NCBI RefSeq assembly: GCF_000188695.1
Contig: NW_004754930.1
Coordinates: forward strand, 640,417 to 660,416
DNA from: Salpingoeca rosetta
Taxonomy: Eukaryota; Opisthokonta; Choanoflagellata; Craspedida; Salpingoecidae
Direction: 5' to 3'
Length of the DNA stretch: 20,000 bases
Positions 8,968 through 20,000 of this stretch are shown in pieces. Position 1 is the stretch's first letter. Each line of letters begins with the position of its first letter. The notes below the pieces were generated by a model. The model made no database searches. It worked only from the letters and a program-made list of their open reading frames with translations, and was not told where the DNA came from. Both the position numbers and the translations under genes were made by a program.

Positions 8968-11389
8968 TGTGTGCGTGTGTGCTTGTGTGCGTGTGTGCTT
9001 GTGTGAGAGGGCCTTGAGGGTCCTCCTATCTTTTGTGTGTTTATATTCTCCTCGCATGCGAATTCGTGGCCTCTTACATTCACTCACGCTCATCCTATCG
9101 GCCCACCTTGCGACAAATTTGCTTGTGCGTTTGTTTCCTCACCGCATACTTTTGGTCTTCATTCGCACGTGCTGCAGTGGGACGACGTGCTGCAGCTCAA
9201 CTGGAAAGTCGAAGGCCACATTGATGAACACAACGGCCCGCACTACTTCCTCCTTCTGCAAATCTTTGACAGACATCGCCTTGGCCGTGACAGCTTCCTC
9301 GGACAGGTCTGACACACACACGCACACACACACACAGACACACAGACACAGACACACACACACACACACACACACACACAAGCACACGCACACACACACG
9401 CACACGCCAACGGCGCTGCAATGCAGTCATGTCATGACTCTTCCAACAGCAGTGTCCATATGGTTGTGTTCGTGCACTGAAGCCCACGTGAAACTGAGCA
9501 CAGATGACAGGCACATGCACACACAAGCACACGTGCAACTATCATCACACACTCATACACGCCCCATGTTTGCGCCTATGCCGCTGTGCTTCATGGTAGG
9601 CGGTGTTGAATCTGCGACTGCTGCCCCCGAGTGCACGCTCCTTCTCAGACACGCCCGCCGTGCTGAACATTCCCCTTCGCCCGCGCACAAGAAAGCAGCG
9701 CGTCAGCGGCCACCTGCGTGTTGCTGTCGGCTATGACCTGGGCGCTGTAGGTGGAGGCGCAGGCAAGCGCACGACAGCAGCGACGAAACGCGGCCAGCCC
9801 GAGTCGTTCTCGGCGTCGCCAGCAGCCACAGCGCACGCACAGCCGCTCGATCTTGGCTTTGCAAAGATGGTGGGACATGCGGAGCCATCGTCCGCAACGA
9901 CTCACGCACGGGATGGCCGCGATGACCGCAATGGCAGCGGGACGGCGACTGGCGGCACCGGTGCTGTCTCATCAGCAGAGGCGGCCAGAGCAGCAGCGGA
10001 AGACGCAGTGGAACTGGACGAACCATCCACAGATGACGCAATCGAGCAACGCCCCCTGCCTGAAGGGTGGGGCACGAAGACAGACCGCCAAGGCCGGCTC
10101 TTGTACGTGAACCACAAGCTGCGGCGCGTGACATATCGCCACCCACTTGATATCCGCCGCTCAAGCAGAAGAACCAGCAGTGGAAGCGCGCGCATATACT
10201 GCGCACAAGTGTCGCCGCACCCCCGTGGTGACACGGGTGATGCAAGCGACACGTGTGAGGACGACGTGTTTGTGCAGGTGGAGGAAGTGCCGATTGCCAC
10301 GACCACCACCACGACCACCACCAGCAATGACGACGAACATACACGTGCACATGACGCATCACACGGAAGCAGCGCCGGGCGCGGTGTCAACGATGTGAGC
10401 AGCGCCGATGGCCGAGGTGGCCACGACACCAGCGATGAGCAAGGTGGCCGTCATGCAAATGACGATGGCGCTGCGGTGGAGTCGTCGACGTTTTCTGTTG
10501 AGGACGCGCTGCCGCCGGGCTGGGTCAAGTCCAAGACGGCCACGGGCAGGTGCGAAGTGTTTCGTTCGTGTGTGTTTGCGTGTGCGTGTGTGTGTGTGGG
10601 CGGGGTTGTGTGTGTGTGTGTGTGTTTGCGTGTGTGTGTGTGTGTGTTTTCTTTGACAACTCGGCTGATTCCCCTGCGTGCTGCGGTGCTGTGCACGCCC
10701 ACACCCCATTCTGGTTGCCTGCAGGGTGTTCTTCATTGACCACAACACGAAGCGAACAACCTGGGATGATCCACGCACACATTACCGACGTAAGCACGCC
10801 ACAACATATTTGGGGGGGGGGGATAGCGAGCATGTCAGGGGTGCACGCACACGTCAGTTGCAGTTGCATCGTAGTGAAGAACGCATATTTACAGTCAGGG
10901 TGGGATTTCTGTTTCTGCATTCTTCAGTGCTACCCGCACGTTGTTTCTGTCCACACACATTCACACACACACACACACACACTTGGCTCCTCCTTCTGTC
11001 ACACACACACATACACATATGTGTGCGCAGGGATGGGTGTTGGTGAGAATGCGGTGAACTTGCCGCGCGTGCGTCGGTTGCAGCCAGCGGACAGCCTGTC
11101 CGATTTGGGCATGCTCCCTGCCAAGTGGGAGGAGCGGCAGACAGAACGCGGGCGGCGGTACTTTGTGAACCACCGAACGCGCACGACGCAGTGGGAGGAC
11201 CCGCGCACTGGATTGCCGCCATCAACGGCCGACGCGGGCGTGAGCGCCATCTTCTCCCAGGCGTTTGTGGACAAGAAGCGACACCTCCACTCGCTCATCA
11301 AACGAACGAGACCACGTGGCAAGGTGTGGTGTGGTGTATGTGCGTGTGTGTGTGTAGTGTGTGTGTGTCGTGTGTGTGTGTGTGCGTGC

Positions 11390-11458
<69 letters not shown>

Positions 11459-11734
11459 GTGTGTGTGTGTGTGTATTTGCTGGCATGTCGGTAGTGGGCG
11501 GGCATCTGCAGTCAGCCTTGGTGGCCGTTGTGTGAGTATTGCCGAGCCCATCTCCTCACACACATGCATTCTCGCGCGTGCGCACGTGTGCAGTGCGACA
11601 TCAGCGTGAGTCGCAGCCGCATCTTTGAGCAGTCGTACAGCGCCGTGCTCGGCATGTCCCCTGACCAGCTCCGCAGGGAACTCAGGATCACCTTTGAAGG
11701 TGGGGCTGGCTTGGGGCGCGCGCGTGTGTGTGTG

Positions 11735-11773
<39 letters not shown>

Positions 11774-13029
11774 GTGTGTGTGTGTGTGTGCGTGTGTGTG
11801 TGTGTGCGTGTGTGTGTGCACACATGCGTCTGTTCGCGTCTCTCCTGTGTGTGTGTGTGTCTTCATGTGTCTGTGCGCGGCTGTGTGTTCCTGCATCTGT
11901 GTATGTGTCTGCTTGCTGTGCTTTGTTGTAACGTTGGGTCACATGAGCACGTGCTTGGCGTATTCCTTCGTTTGCGTGTGTTGTTGCGTTTACGGTAACG
12001 CCAGAGGAGCGCGGCCTTGACTTTGGCGGGCCGACGCGCGAATGGTTCTACCTCCTCAGCCACGAAATGTACGTGTTGCACACACACACACACTGACATC
12101 CATGTGTGAGCCAATCAATGCGGTTCTGCGTTGCGCCATGGCCTCATCCCGCCCCCTCCCTTGTTCCCATTCCTACTTCACAGGTTCAACCCGTACTACG
12201 GGTTGTTTGAGTACAGCGCCGCCGATAGCTACACGCTACAGATGAGTCCCACCAGCAGCGTCAACCCAGACCACCTGCGCTACTTCCAGTTCATCGGGCG
12301 CGTTGTTGGCATGGCCATCTACCACGGCAGGCTGCTCGACGTCTTCTTCATCCACCCTTTCTACAAGGTGTGCTGTGTGTCGTGTATATGTGTGTGTGTG
12401 TGCGTGTGTGTGTGTGTGTGTCGTGTGTCGTGTGTCGTGTGTCGTGTGTGTGAGTGTGTGTGTGCGTGCGCGCGCGTGTGTGCATGTATCCCACGGTCTG
12501 GTTGTTCGAAATGCCTCATAACCCGCGACCATCGTCATCACCGCCACTGCCACCACCAGATGATGCTGCGCCGCCACATCGCGCTGGCCGATGTGGAGGT
12601 GGTGGATGCAGATTACTACCGCTCTCTTCAGTGGATCCTTGACAACGACCCAACCCAACTCGAACTCACCTTTGAGGTCCGCAAACGCACACACACACGC
12701 ACACATGTTCACATGTTCACATTCAATGCCTGTGACACACGCACACACACACACACGCACACACACATGCACACACACATGCACACGCACGCACACATAC
12801 TCTCTTAACTCCAACATTCAACGTTCCCGCTCACCATGTGTACTCGGTTTTTTGTGCGTGCAGGTTGATCGTGAAGAGTTTGGAACGGTGACACATATTG
12901 AACTCAAGCCTGGTGGTGCCGACATTCCCGTGACGCAAGACAACAAGGAGGAGTATGTGAACCTTGTTGTGAAACACAAGTTTGTGGACCAGGTCGCCGC
13001 ACAAATGGACGCGTGAGTGCTCATTGATT

Positions 13030-13109
<80 letters not shown>

Positions 13110-13802
13110 AGGTTTCGTTCTCGAGGTGACTTGCGTCATTTTTTGATGTTCGCTCTGCCCCTCTGCACACCTCGGCTACATTGAATTCTGCCCGGCACTG
13201 TCTCACCTCGTCCTGTCATGATGGTTTGATATGTGTGGATGGTTCTTTTTTGTGCACATGTGTGCGGGTGCGTGTGTGCAGGTTCATGGAGGGCCTGACT
13301 GCGATTGTGCCCCTGGATTGGCTGGAGCCGTTCACGTCACACGAACTCGAGCTCCTCATCAGCGGCATTTCAGAAATTGACATCCACGACTGGCGCGCAC
13401 ACACCGTCTACCTTGACGGCTACACCAACCGCTCACAGGTGCATGCATGCATACGTGTGCGTGCGTGTGTGCATGTGTGCATGTGTTGTTTGAGAGAGAG
13501 TGTGTGTGTGAGGGAGTGTCGGGATGATTCTTTGTTTGTGTGTTTTGTCTCCGTCAGAACACTGCGTGGAGGCAAGGTCACGCGTGATGTGGATTGATAG
13601 TCAAGAGCGATGGTGTTGCGCTTGCGGCCTTCTTCATAGGTGTCTGCCTCTGCTCATGCACGGGTGCACTTGCGTGCCTGCATCTGATGGTTACTTTGTC
13701 TCTGTGGGAAACAGGTGATTGGATGGTTCTGGCAGGCCATCTCCTCCCTCAACATGCAGGAGCGCGCACGCGTCTTGCAGTTCGTCACAGGTGTGTGTGT
13801 GT

Positions 13803-13860
<58 letters not shown>

Positions 13861-14600
13861 TCGAGCCTTCAGCCGTTTCCTCCTCTCTGCACGGTGCATT
13901 TTCTTCGCTTCCACTTTGCACAACCCATAGTTCCTTCACCACGCCCTTCACATCCTCCTCGCGTGCATCCCAGGCACATCGCGCGTGCCGATGAACGGGT
14001 TTGCTGAGCTGTACGGATCAAATGGTCTGCAGCGCTTCTGCATTGCCCGTCGGTGAGCAGTCATTCATGGTTGTCTGCGGTCTTGTTCAAGCTGTCACTG
14101 TTGCTGTGGTATTGTTGCAGTTTGTTGGGTATCATTGGATTGTTGCTGTTTGTGAGGTGTTGTTGATGTGTTCATGTCTCGCTCACACGCCCTCCTACCG
14201 TGCGCCTACGCCAACTGCTGCTGTTGTTGCCTTGTTGCCATTGTGTCATTGCATCTTCTTCGTAAAACCAGTGGCGGTCGTTCGCAACTGCCGCGTGCAC
14301 ACACGTGCTTCAACCGACTGGATCTCCCACAGTACCAGTCCTACGACGAAGTGAGCGCGCACGCAGTGTGTGTATGTGTGCCTCTGTGTGTATGTGTGTG
14401 CGTGTGCGTGCGACTTCTTGCAGTTATGAGGTCTCCTCTGTGTGTGTGTGTGCTGCTGTGACATCTCCTGCTCATCGTTTCCCGTGCACCACCTCACACC
14501 GTCACTCCACATTGTGTCGCATCACCACCTCTCGCTTCAGCTTCGGGAAAAGCTGCTGTTGGCAGTTGAGAACACGGAGGGATATGATGGCGTCGACTGA
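8098..14600 (+). CDS. NEDD4-like C2-WW-HECT E3 ubiquitin ligase
   Basis: Seventeen exons: 8098-8166, 8316-8381, 8773-8862, 9178-9306, 9600-10549, 10725-10789, 11031-11323, 11594-11699, 12005-12068, 12184-12367, 12560-12676, 12864-13012, 13282-13438, 13715-13790, 13974-14052, 14272-14350, 14541-14600. The total is 2733 nt, 910 residues, in phase throughout. The order is: C2 domain at about 20-190 ([35 protein letters not shown]); WW1 at 271-300; WW2 at 422-452 (W426, W448); WW3 at 485-515 (W489, W511); HECT from about 530 to 910, with the catalytic Cys877 in [14 protein letters not shown] (codon 14306-14308) and the NEDD4-family C-terminus EGYDGVD. Family role: C2 binds phospholipid, WW domains bind PPxY substrates, and HECT takes ubiquitin from an E2 onto Cys before passing it to substrate. 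WW1 has Tyr in place of the second Trp (VTYRHP). The first two exons are short and the first C2 strand is weakly conserved, so the N-terminus is the least certain part. Which NEDD4 subgroup it belongs to cannot be settled here. Confidence 0.95.
8390..8497. repeat. 18-bp minisatellite, six units
   Basis: Six consecutive 18-base units starting at 8390, 8408, 8426, 8444, 8462 and 8480, of the type GTGTTCTCTCTTTCCAAC. The third and fourth are identical; the others differ at a few positions, mainly the last four bases. It lies 8 nt inside intron 2 (8382-8772) of the HECT ligase gene and is strongly pyrimidine-rich on the sense strand. The rest of the intron, 8500-8772, shows no feature. Confidence 0.95.
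8920..9005. repeat. (TG)n tract grading into GCTTGTGTGCGTGT repeat
   Basis: A pure TG tract to about 8965 followed by about three copies of a 14-base unit GCTTGTGTGCGTGT. It lies in intron 3 (8863-9177) of the HECT ligase gene. Confidence 0.93.
9312..9410. repeat. CA microsatellite, HECT ligase intron 4
   Basis: CA tract with CGCA and CAGA interruptions, starting 6 bases after the donor at 9307. It is one of only two clear CA-type (sense) tracts that lie on the donor side of an intron in this window. Confidence 0.92.
10560..10648. repeat. TG-rich repeat, HECT ligase intron 5
   Basis: TG tract interrupted by TTTGCG and a GGGCGGGG segment, in the donor half of intron 5 (10550-10724), which splits the WW2 domain at Arg435. 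Confidence 0.88.
11336..11476. repeat. Long (TG)n tract, HECT ligase intron 7
   Basis: TG repeat with a pure core at about 11394-11457, in the donor half of intron 7 (11324-11593). The intron separates the WW region from the HECT domain. Confidence 0.95.
11717..11820. repeat. (TG)n tract with CG interruptions, HECT ligase intron 8
   Basis: TG repeat broken by isolated CG dinucleotides, following a GCGCGCGCG run at about 11716, in the donor half of intron 8 (11700-12004). The remaining 11821-12004 is TG/CTG-rich without recognisable features. Confidence 0.93.
12388..12482. repeat. TG tract with (GTGTGTC)n 7-mer, HECT ligase intron 10
   Basis: TG run followed by four or five GTGTGTC heptamers at about 12415-12450 and further TG/CG repeats. 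It lies in the donor half of intron 10 (12368-12559). Confidence 0.92.
12687..12799. repeat. CA-rich repeat, HECT ligase intron 11
   Basis: CA runs with ATGCA and CGCA interruptions around a non-repeat core (12708-12735), just downstream of the donor GTCCGC at 12677. With intron 4 this is the other donor-side CA tract. Confidence 0.88.
13032..13106. repeat. (TG)n tract, HECT ligase intron 12
   Basis: Uninterrupted TG tract of about 37 units, 19 nt after the consensus donor GTGAGT at 13013, in intron 12 (13013-13281). The segment 13107-13281 resembles unique intron sequence and gives no in-phase exon. Confidence 0.97.
13791..13859. repeat. (GT)n tract beginning at the 5' splice site
   Basis: A GT tract of about 34 units with one AT interruption whose first GT is the donor of intron 14 (13791-13973). 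The exon ends at 13790 on TTCGTCACAG. No base separates the splice site from the microsatellite. Confidence 0.95.
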
Positions 14601-14604
14601 TGGC

Positions 14605-14616
14605 CACACCCACACA

Positions 14617-14662
<46 letters not shown>

Positions 14663-14678
14663 CACACACACACACACA
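14605..14678. repeat. CA microsatellite in the 3' UTR of the HECT ligase
   Basis: CA repeat with CCCA interruptions near its start and one CG, beginning 5 nt after the stop codon at 14598-14600. The following 14680-14980 is AT-richer unique sequence, part of the convergent intergenic region, with no gene seen. Confidence 0.94.
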
Positions 14679-14908
14679 AGATGTACGAGCGCAGTGCATG
14701 CTAGGGCAAACTGTACTCAGCTGCGTACATCAACCCCGATTATTATGTTTTCACTTACCGCCGACTATTTGCCATCATTGATCATGATCAGTTAGACAAC
14801 AGTTCACTTGCTGTGTTGGTAACAAGAGCGCAGCAATAACACACAGGCTTGAAAGAAGTAAAGAGCCGCACGCTATTGTCAATGCCTTTCATACTTCGTC
14901 AGCGATAA

Positions 14909-14914
14909 AATAAA
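14909..14914 (+). terminator. Candidate polyadenylation signal AATAAA (plus strand)
   Basis: AATAAA in the stretch GATAAAATAAAAATGG, 309 nt past the HECT ligase stop codon and in the most AT-rich part of the interval. It is the best candidate polyadenylation signal for that gene, but not more than a candidate. Confidence 0.35.
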
Positions 14915-14980
14915 AATGGAAGACATACACCATACAACCCGCTTTCGAACACAAGCAGTTCATCAAGACAAGCAGCGCTG

Positions 14981-15030
14981 ACACACACACAAACACACAC
15001 ACACACACGCACACACACACACACACATAC
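14981..15030. repeat. CA microsatellite in convergent intergenic region
   Basis: CA tract with AAACA and CGCA interruptions, about 25 nt past the stop codon of the minus-strand C11orf65-like gene, so probably in its 3' UTR, where the transcript reads TG. Confidence 0.92.
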
Positions 15031-15054
15031 ACAAAACAACACAACAGCACCAAG

Positions 15055-15701
15055 CTAAAGCGAGCCCAACAAGTCCTCGTCGAGGTCAAGCGCGCCGACG
15101 TCTACAGGGACCTGCTGCGACCATTCAAACAGCTTGTCTTCATCATCATCCTCTTCATAGTAATCATCATAACCGTCCACACTGCCAAACCCGCCACTGG
15201 CATCAAACACATCCTCATCGCCACCACCCACGTCACCACGACGTCTCGCAACCCCTGCACCATCACCAGCACCATCACCACCACTATCATCGCGCCATGT
15301 GCTGTGAGGTGCCTCCACCATGGTCAGTGCACTTTCCTCGTTTGCCGGGCGGCTGTGCGACCATCGTCGCTCGCTCCCTGTTCCTGCACGCTGCTCCTGG
15401 GCAGATGCAAGAGCACTCCGTGCAACTACTTGCTGCTGTGATGGTTGCTGCTGTAATGCGGATGGTTGCTGCTGTAATGCAGGGGTTGCAGGTTTTCCTG
15501 TCATTGTCGATGACAGTGAGGCTGCAAGCTGTGGCGTCTGCTGCGTCTGCGGAGTGCCCACACCATATGCGCGGCGCAGCTGATTCATGCGCCGCGCTCT
15601 GCCGTGTGCAGACATGCGTCCCGTCTGCGTTCCCGTGCGTGTGCGCGTGAGGGCGCGGTGTGCTGTTGCCGCCCGCAACTTCGCCAGCTGTCACACGGCG
15701 T

Positions 15702-15751
<50 letters not shown>

Positions 15752-17922
15752 CAAGCGTGAGAGATGGGCACAACTTTCTTCTTCTGATGCCAAAGGGGGA
15801 AGATAATGCGTTCTCAACACAACCCTCTCGTCACACCACGTCAGAGTACCTGGTCATCAATCAGCACCGTCGCATTGAGCTCTTGAGTTCTGTGTTTGCA
15901 TGTGTGTGTGTGTGTGTGTTCGCATGTGTGTATGTTTGCATGTGCGTGTGCGTTGAGTGAGCGCAAAAAGATGATTGCGTGATGATGGTGACGTGAACAT
16001 GTGCACACGCACGCGAGAGAAGCCGCGAGCCACCTTGAGGCAACACATGAACAGCAACAACAGCAACAGACGATACAACGTACATCATCTTCAGTTCCGT
16101 GCGGCCGCCGCTTCTGACGTGTTCGATAAAGTCGTTCACCGTACTCGATGATGTTGTCGGCTCTGCAGGTTCAACACGCATGTGGTTGAGGGAACACGTG
16201 TGATGGAGGGTGGGCATACGCACATGGGTCACACAACACACACAACACACACAACACACACAATACAACACACATGCACGACAGAGAAGGAGTATGGAAC
16301 GCAATGGGCGGCCGCAGCAGCTCGCCACCGCCACCACGACCGCCAATGGCAGCAGGTGAATACCACAGTACCGATGGTGTGGAGCGGGCGCCAGTCGTTT
16401 GATCGCCCACCAGACATGGCCGACTGCTTGTCCAGCGCAGTCATCACCTGACAAAACACACACACACACACATGCGCGCGCGTGTGCACCATCGGATAAC
16501 CAACAGAAGGTGAGTTGAGGGCTGGTAAAGACGTTTACAAGTGGCCGTCTTCGTGCAGCAAGACGCCACACACGAATCACCACGCTCACACGCATTCACA
16601 GAATCCCACACATGTGCACACACACACGCACGCAGTTACGTACACCCGCACGCACATATACACAAGTGTGTGCACCTGCACGTATTCTCGCTCGTCGCTG
16701 ACGTCGATGAGATCGCTCATGCCACCGGAGTTGACGTGCAGATACCAGTCCTCAATCACTTGCTCCATGTACTTTCGTGGGCCCATCATACTCCGCGCAT
16801 CCTCCGCCGCCTGGCAATCGCAAAAGTACAACGGCAGCGGTTGCTGATTGTCATGAAATTGATTGTCTGGAATGGCGACGAGCTCTTCTGTGTTGCGGCA
16901 AGCCACGTTTGCAGCACTCGTATATGCACCCACGCACACGCATACACACCACACACGCACACGCACACATGCACGCACAGATTCGCGCGCACATCCACAT
17001 GCACGTACATACATCCCGTAGATGCACATGGCCAAACAATACCCTCTCCAGGTTGCAATAATGCACACGCACCTGAGTTGATGCGCGGAAGAGCTGGCGA
17101 GCGGACATGTACTGCACCTTTGTGCCACAAGGACTCAAATATATCTGCAACCGACAGCGTGGTTGAAATGGTGGGAGGACATGAGCACATACGCACACGG
17201 TTGACATCCTAAAAACCAGCACAGCAAACTGCTTCGCGTGTGTCAAGGGAGTTGCAGAGCCAAAGGTGGAATCAGGAACAAGCAAGAAGTCCCTCCCATA
17301 CGCACGCACACACGCACAAGCCGTCGCATAGACCACCTTGAAGAAGATTTGAGGGGGGTACTGGTCACCACCAAACCGAAAGCGTATGGTTGGCGAGAGT
17401 GTGGGGTCTAGAAGAAGCTCTGCTTCCGCAGGGCACAGGGTTCGAATAAAATCCACAGCATATGCCGTTTCCTGTTGTTTCATCCACGATACCACGAATT
17501 GTACCATGAGCAAGCAGTGTGGCGTCATCACTCTAAGCTCCGGGTGCCAATGGCCAGTTGGCTGACCGACCGACAAGGGAACAACACACAACATACAACA
17601 ACAACACAACGACACAGAACACGGCAACACAACACGGAACAACCCAAAACACAACAACACACAAAAAGGCAACACCACGTACCGCGGCCTTAACGGCCAG
17701 CTTGAGCCGTTGAAATAGACGGCGCCATGCCACGCGCCGTACGGCACGTGTGATGATCGTGGCCGCAACGTGCTCCACGTGCCGCTGCTGCATCTCCTCA
17801 TCATCAGCTCCACCCACCGCAGTGCGGTGGTGCTGCTGTTGTGGGAAGCGTCTGGTGAACGTCGTTGTCATCGGCGTTGTTGTTGTGCAGCCAAGTCCGG
17901 ACGATTCATGGAAGATATCCAT
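15055..17922 (-). CDS. C11orf65/MFI-like protein with IQ-type helix
   Basis: Eight exons read downward: 17922-17683, 17471-17337, 17208-17073, 16887-16676, 16447-16372, 16162-16084, 15889-15850, 15687-15055. The total is 1551 nt, 516 residues, in phase throughout. Residues 53-74 (AATIITRAVRRVAWRRLFQR) form an IQ-like basic helix that could bind calmodulin. PAEAELLLD and IRFRFGGDQYPPQIFFK at 94-125 match the C11orf65 signature. Residues 190-306 carry AAEDARSMMGPRKYMEQVIE, DVSDEREYVQ, MSGGRSNDWRPL and VNDFIEHVRSGG, a pattern I associate with protist relatives of that family but not with human C11orf65. Residues 307-516 are basic, then Gln-rich, then strongly acidic (YDDYYEEDDDEDKLF), ending EDLLGSL. 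The human protein is described as an interactor in mitochondrial fission; transfer of that role here is inference. The joins at exons 2-3 and 6-7-8 rest on phase and splice motifs more than on homology. In-frame Met codons upstream of 17922 exist but lie toward the neighbouring gene. Confidence 0.82.
15704..15749. repeat. (GT)n tract, C11orf65-like intron 7
   Basis: Pure GT tract of 23 units in intron 7 (15688-15849). On the sense (minus) strand it is a CA tract 13 nt before the acceptor CAG at 15690-15688. Confidence 0.96.
15898..15957. repeat. TG-rich repeat, C11orf65-like intron 6
   Basis: TG tract with GCATG and TTCGC interruptions, in intron 6 (15890-16083), directly next to the acceptor. 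On the sense strand it reads CA-type. Confidence 0.85.
16222..16272. repeat. (ACACAAC)n-type repeat, C11orf65-like intron 5
   Basis: Alternating ACACAC and ACAAC units in intron 5 (16163-16371). The sense strand reads TGTGTTG. Confidence 0.88.
16923..16982. repeat. CA-rich repeat, C11orf65-like intron 3
   Basis: CA tract with frequent CG interruptions in the middle of intron 3 (16888-17072). On the sense strand it is TG-type. Confidence 0.82.
17580..17662. repeat. ACAAC-type degenerate repeat, C11orf65-like intron 1
   Basis: AACAC, ACAAC and GGAAC units on the plus strand, in the donor half of intron 1 (17472-17682). The transcript reads GTTGTGTT. It resembles the AACAC array in the last ZNF277-like intron but is less regular. 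Confidence 0.82.
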
Positions 17923-18088
17923 TAATTCTCCAACACACGACAAGACGAAGAACAACAGAACAAGCTGGCGTTGTTGGTGTTGCTGTGCTGCCTGTCCTGA
18001 CCACACTCGAGTGTCTGTCTGTCCGTCTGTCCTTGTTCGTCTTCGTTTTGCTCCCATCGTTGCTTTGCTGCTGAAGTTGCGGTGTGGC
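17923..18088. promoter_or_regulatory. Putative divergent promoter, C11orf65-like / PH-domain gene
   Basis: About 166 bases between the two outward-facing start codons. Both 5' UTRs and core promoters should lie here if neither gene has an upstream non-coding exon. A GTGTTGGAGAATTA sense-strand stretch precedes the minus-strand ATG. A GTCTGTCTGTCCGTCTGTCC repeat lies at about 18012-18031. No clear TATA box is seen. Confidence 0.4.
18012..18031. repeat. Short (GTCT)n repeat between divergent genes
   Basis: Five tetranucleotide units of the GTCT/GTCC type within the interval between the two start codons. It could be a pyrimidine-rich promoter element or a plain simple repeat. Confidence 0.6.

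Positions 18089-20000
<1,912 letters not shown>

Noticed and set aside
9603..10739. Single 378-codon plus-strand frame taken as a whole gene
   Set aside because: It is exon 5 of the HECT ligase read on through the donor at 10550 into a TG repeat. The true coding part is 9600-10549.

Overview
The window is nuclear DNA of an intron-rich, GC-rich eukaryote. It holds five protein-coding genes, each recoverable only by splicing. GT-AG introns of roughly 120-470 nt break the coding sequence, and nearly all of them carry TG/CA microsatellites. The families present (a FAM185A-like mitochondrial-type beta-repeat protein, a ZNF277-like zinc-finger protein, a NEDD4-class C2-WW-HECT ubiquitin ligase, an IQ-motif C11orf65-like protein and a PH-domain protein) occur in animals and their unicellular relatives. 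Compact genes with short introns point to a unicellular holozoan, most likely a choanoflagellate of the Salpingoeca type. That placement is inference and no search was run.

Layout: the genes alternate strictly in strand (+,-,+,-,+), so junctions are alternately tail-to-tail and head-to-head. (1) 250-3613 (+): FAM185A-like protein, 8 exons, with an unresolved reading-frame conflict at the last exon. (2) 4063-7902 (-): ZNF277-like protein, 8 exons, with a large low-complexity insert in exon 7. (3) 8098-14600 (+): NEDD4-like HECT E3 ligase, 17 exons, full length to its C-terminal Asp. (4) 15055-17922 (-): C11orf65/MFI-like protein with an IQ-type helix, 8 exons. (5) 18089 to beyond the right edge (+): PH-domain protein, 4 exons visible, 3' end missing. 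Genes 2/3 and 4/5 share short divergent promoter intervals (about 195 and 165 bp). Genes 1/2 and 3/4 converge.

Exon chains were built by hand from splice motifs, phase agreement and remembered family conservation. For genes 2, 3 and 4 every junction agrees in phase and the total is a multiple of three, so these models are strong. The genes have no obvious common pathway.

No rRNA, tRNA, transposon or CRISPR array was recognised. The most notable non-coding signal is a polarity of the intron repeats: on the sense strand TG-type tracts lie mostly toward the 5' splice site and CA-type tracts mostly toward the 3' splice site, on both genomic strands.
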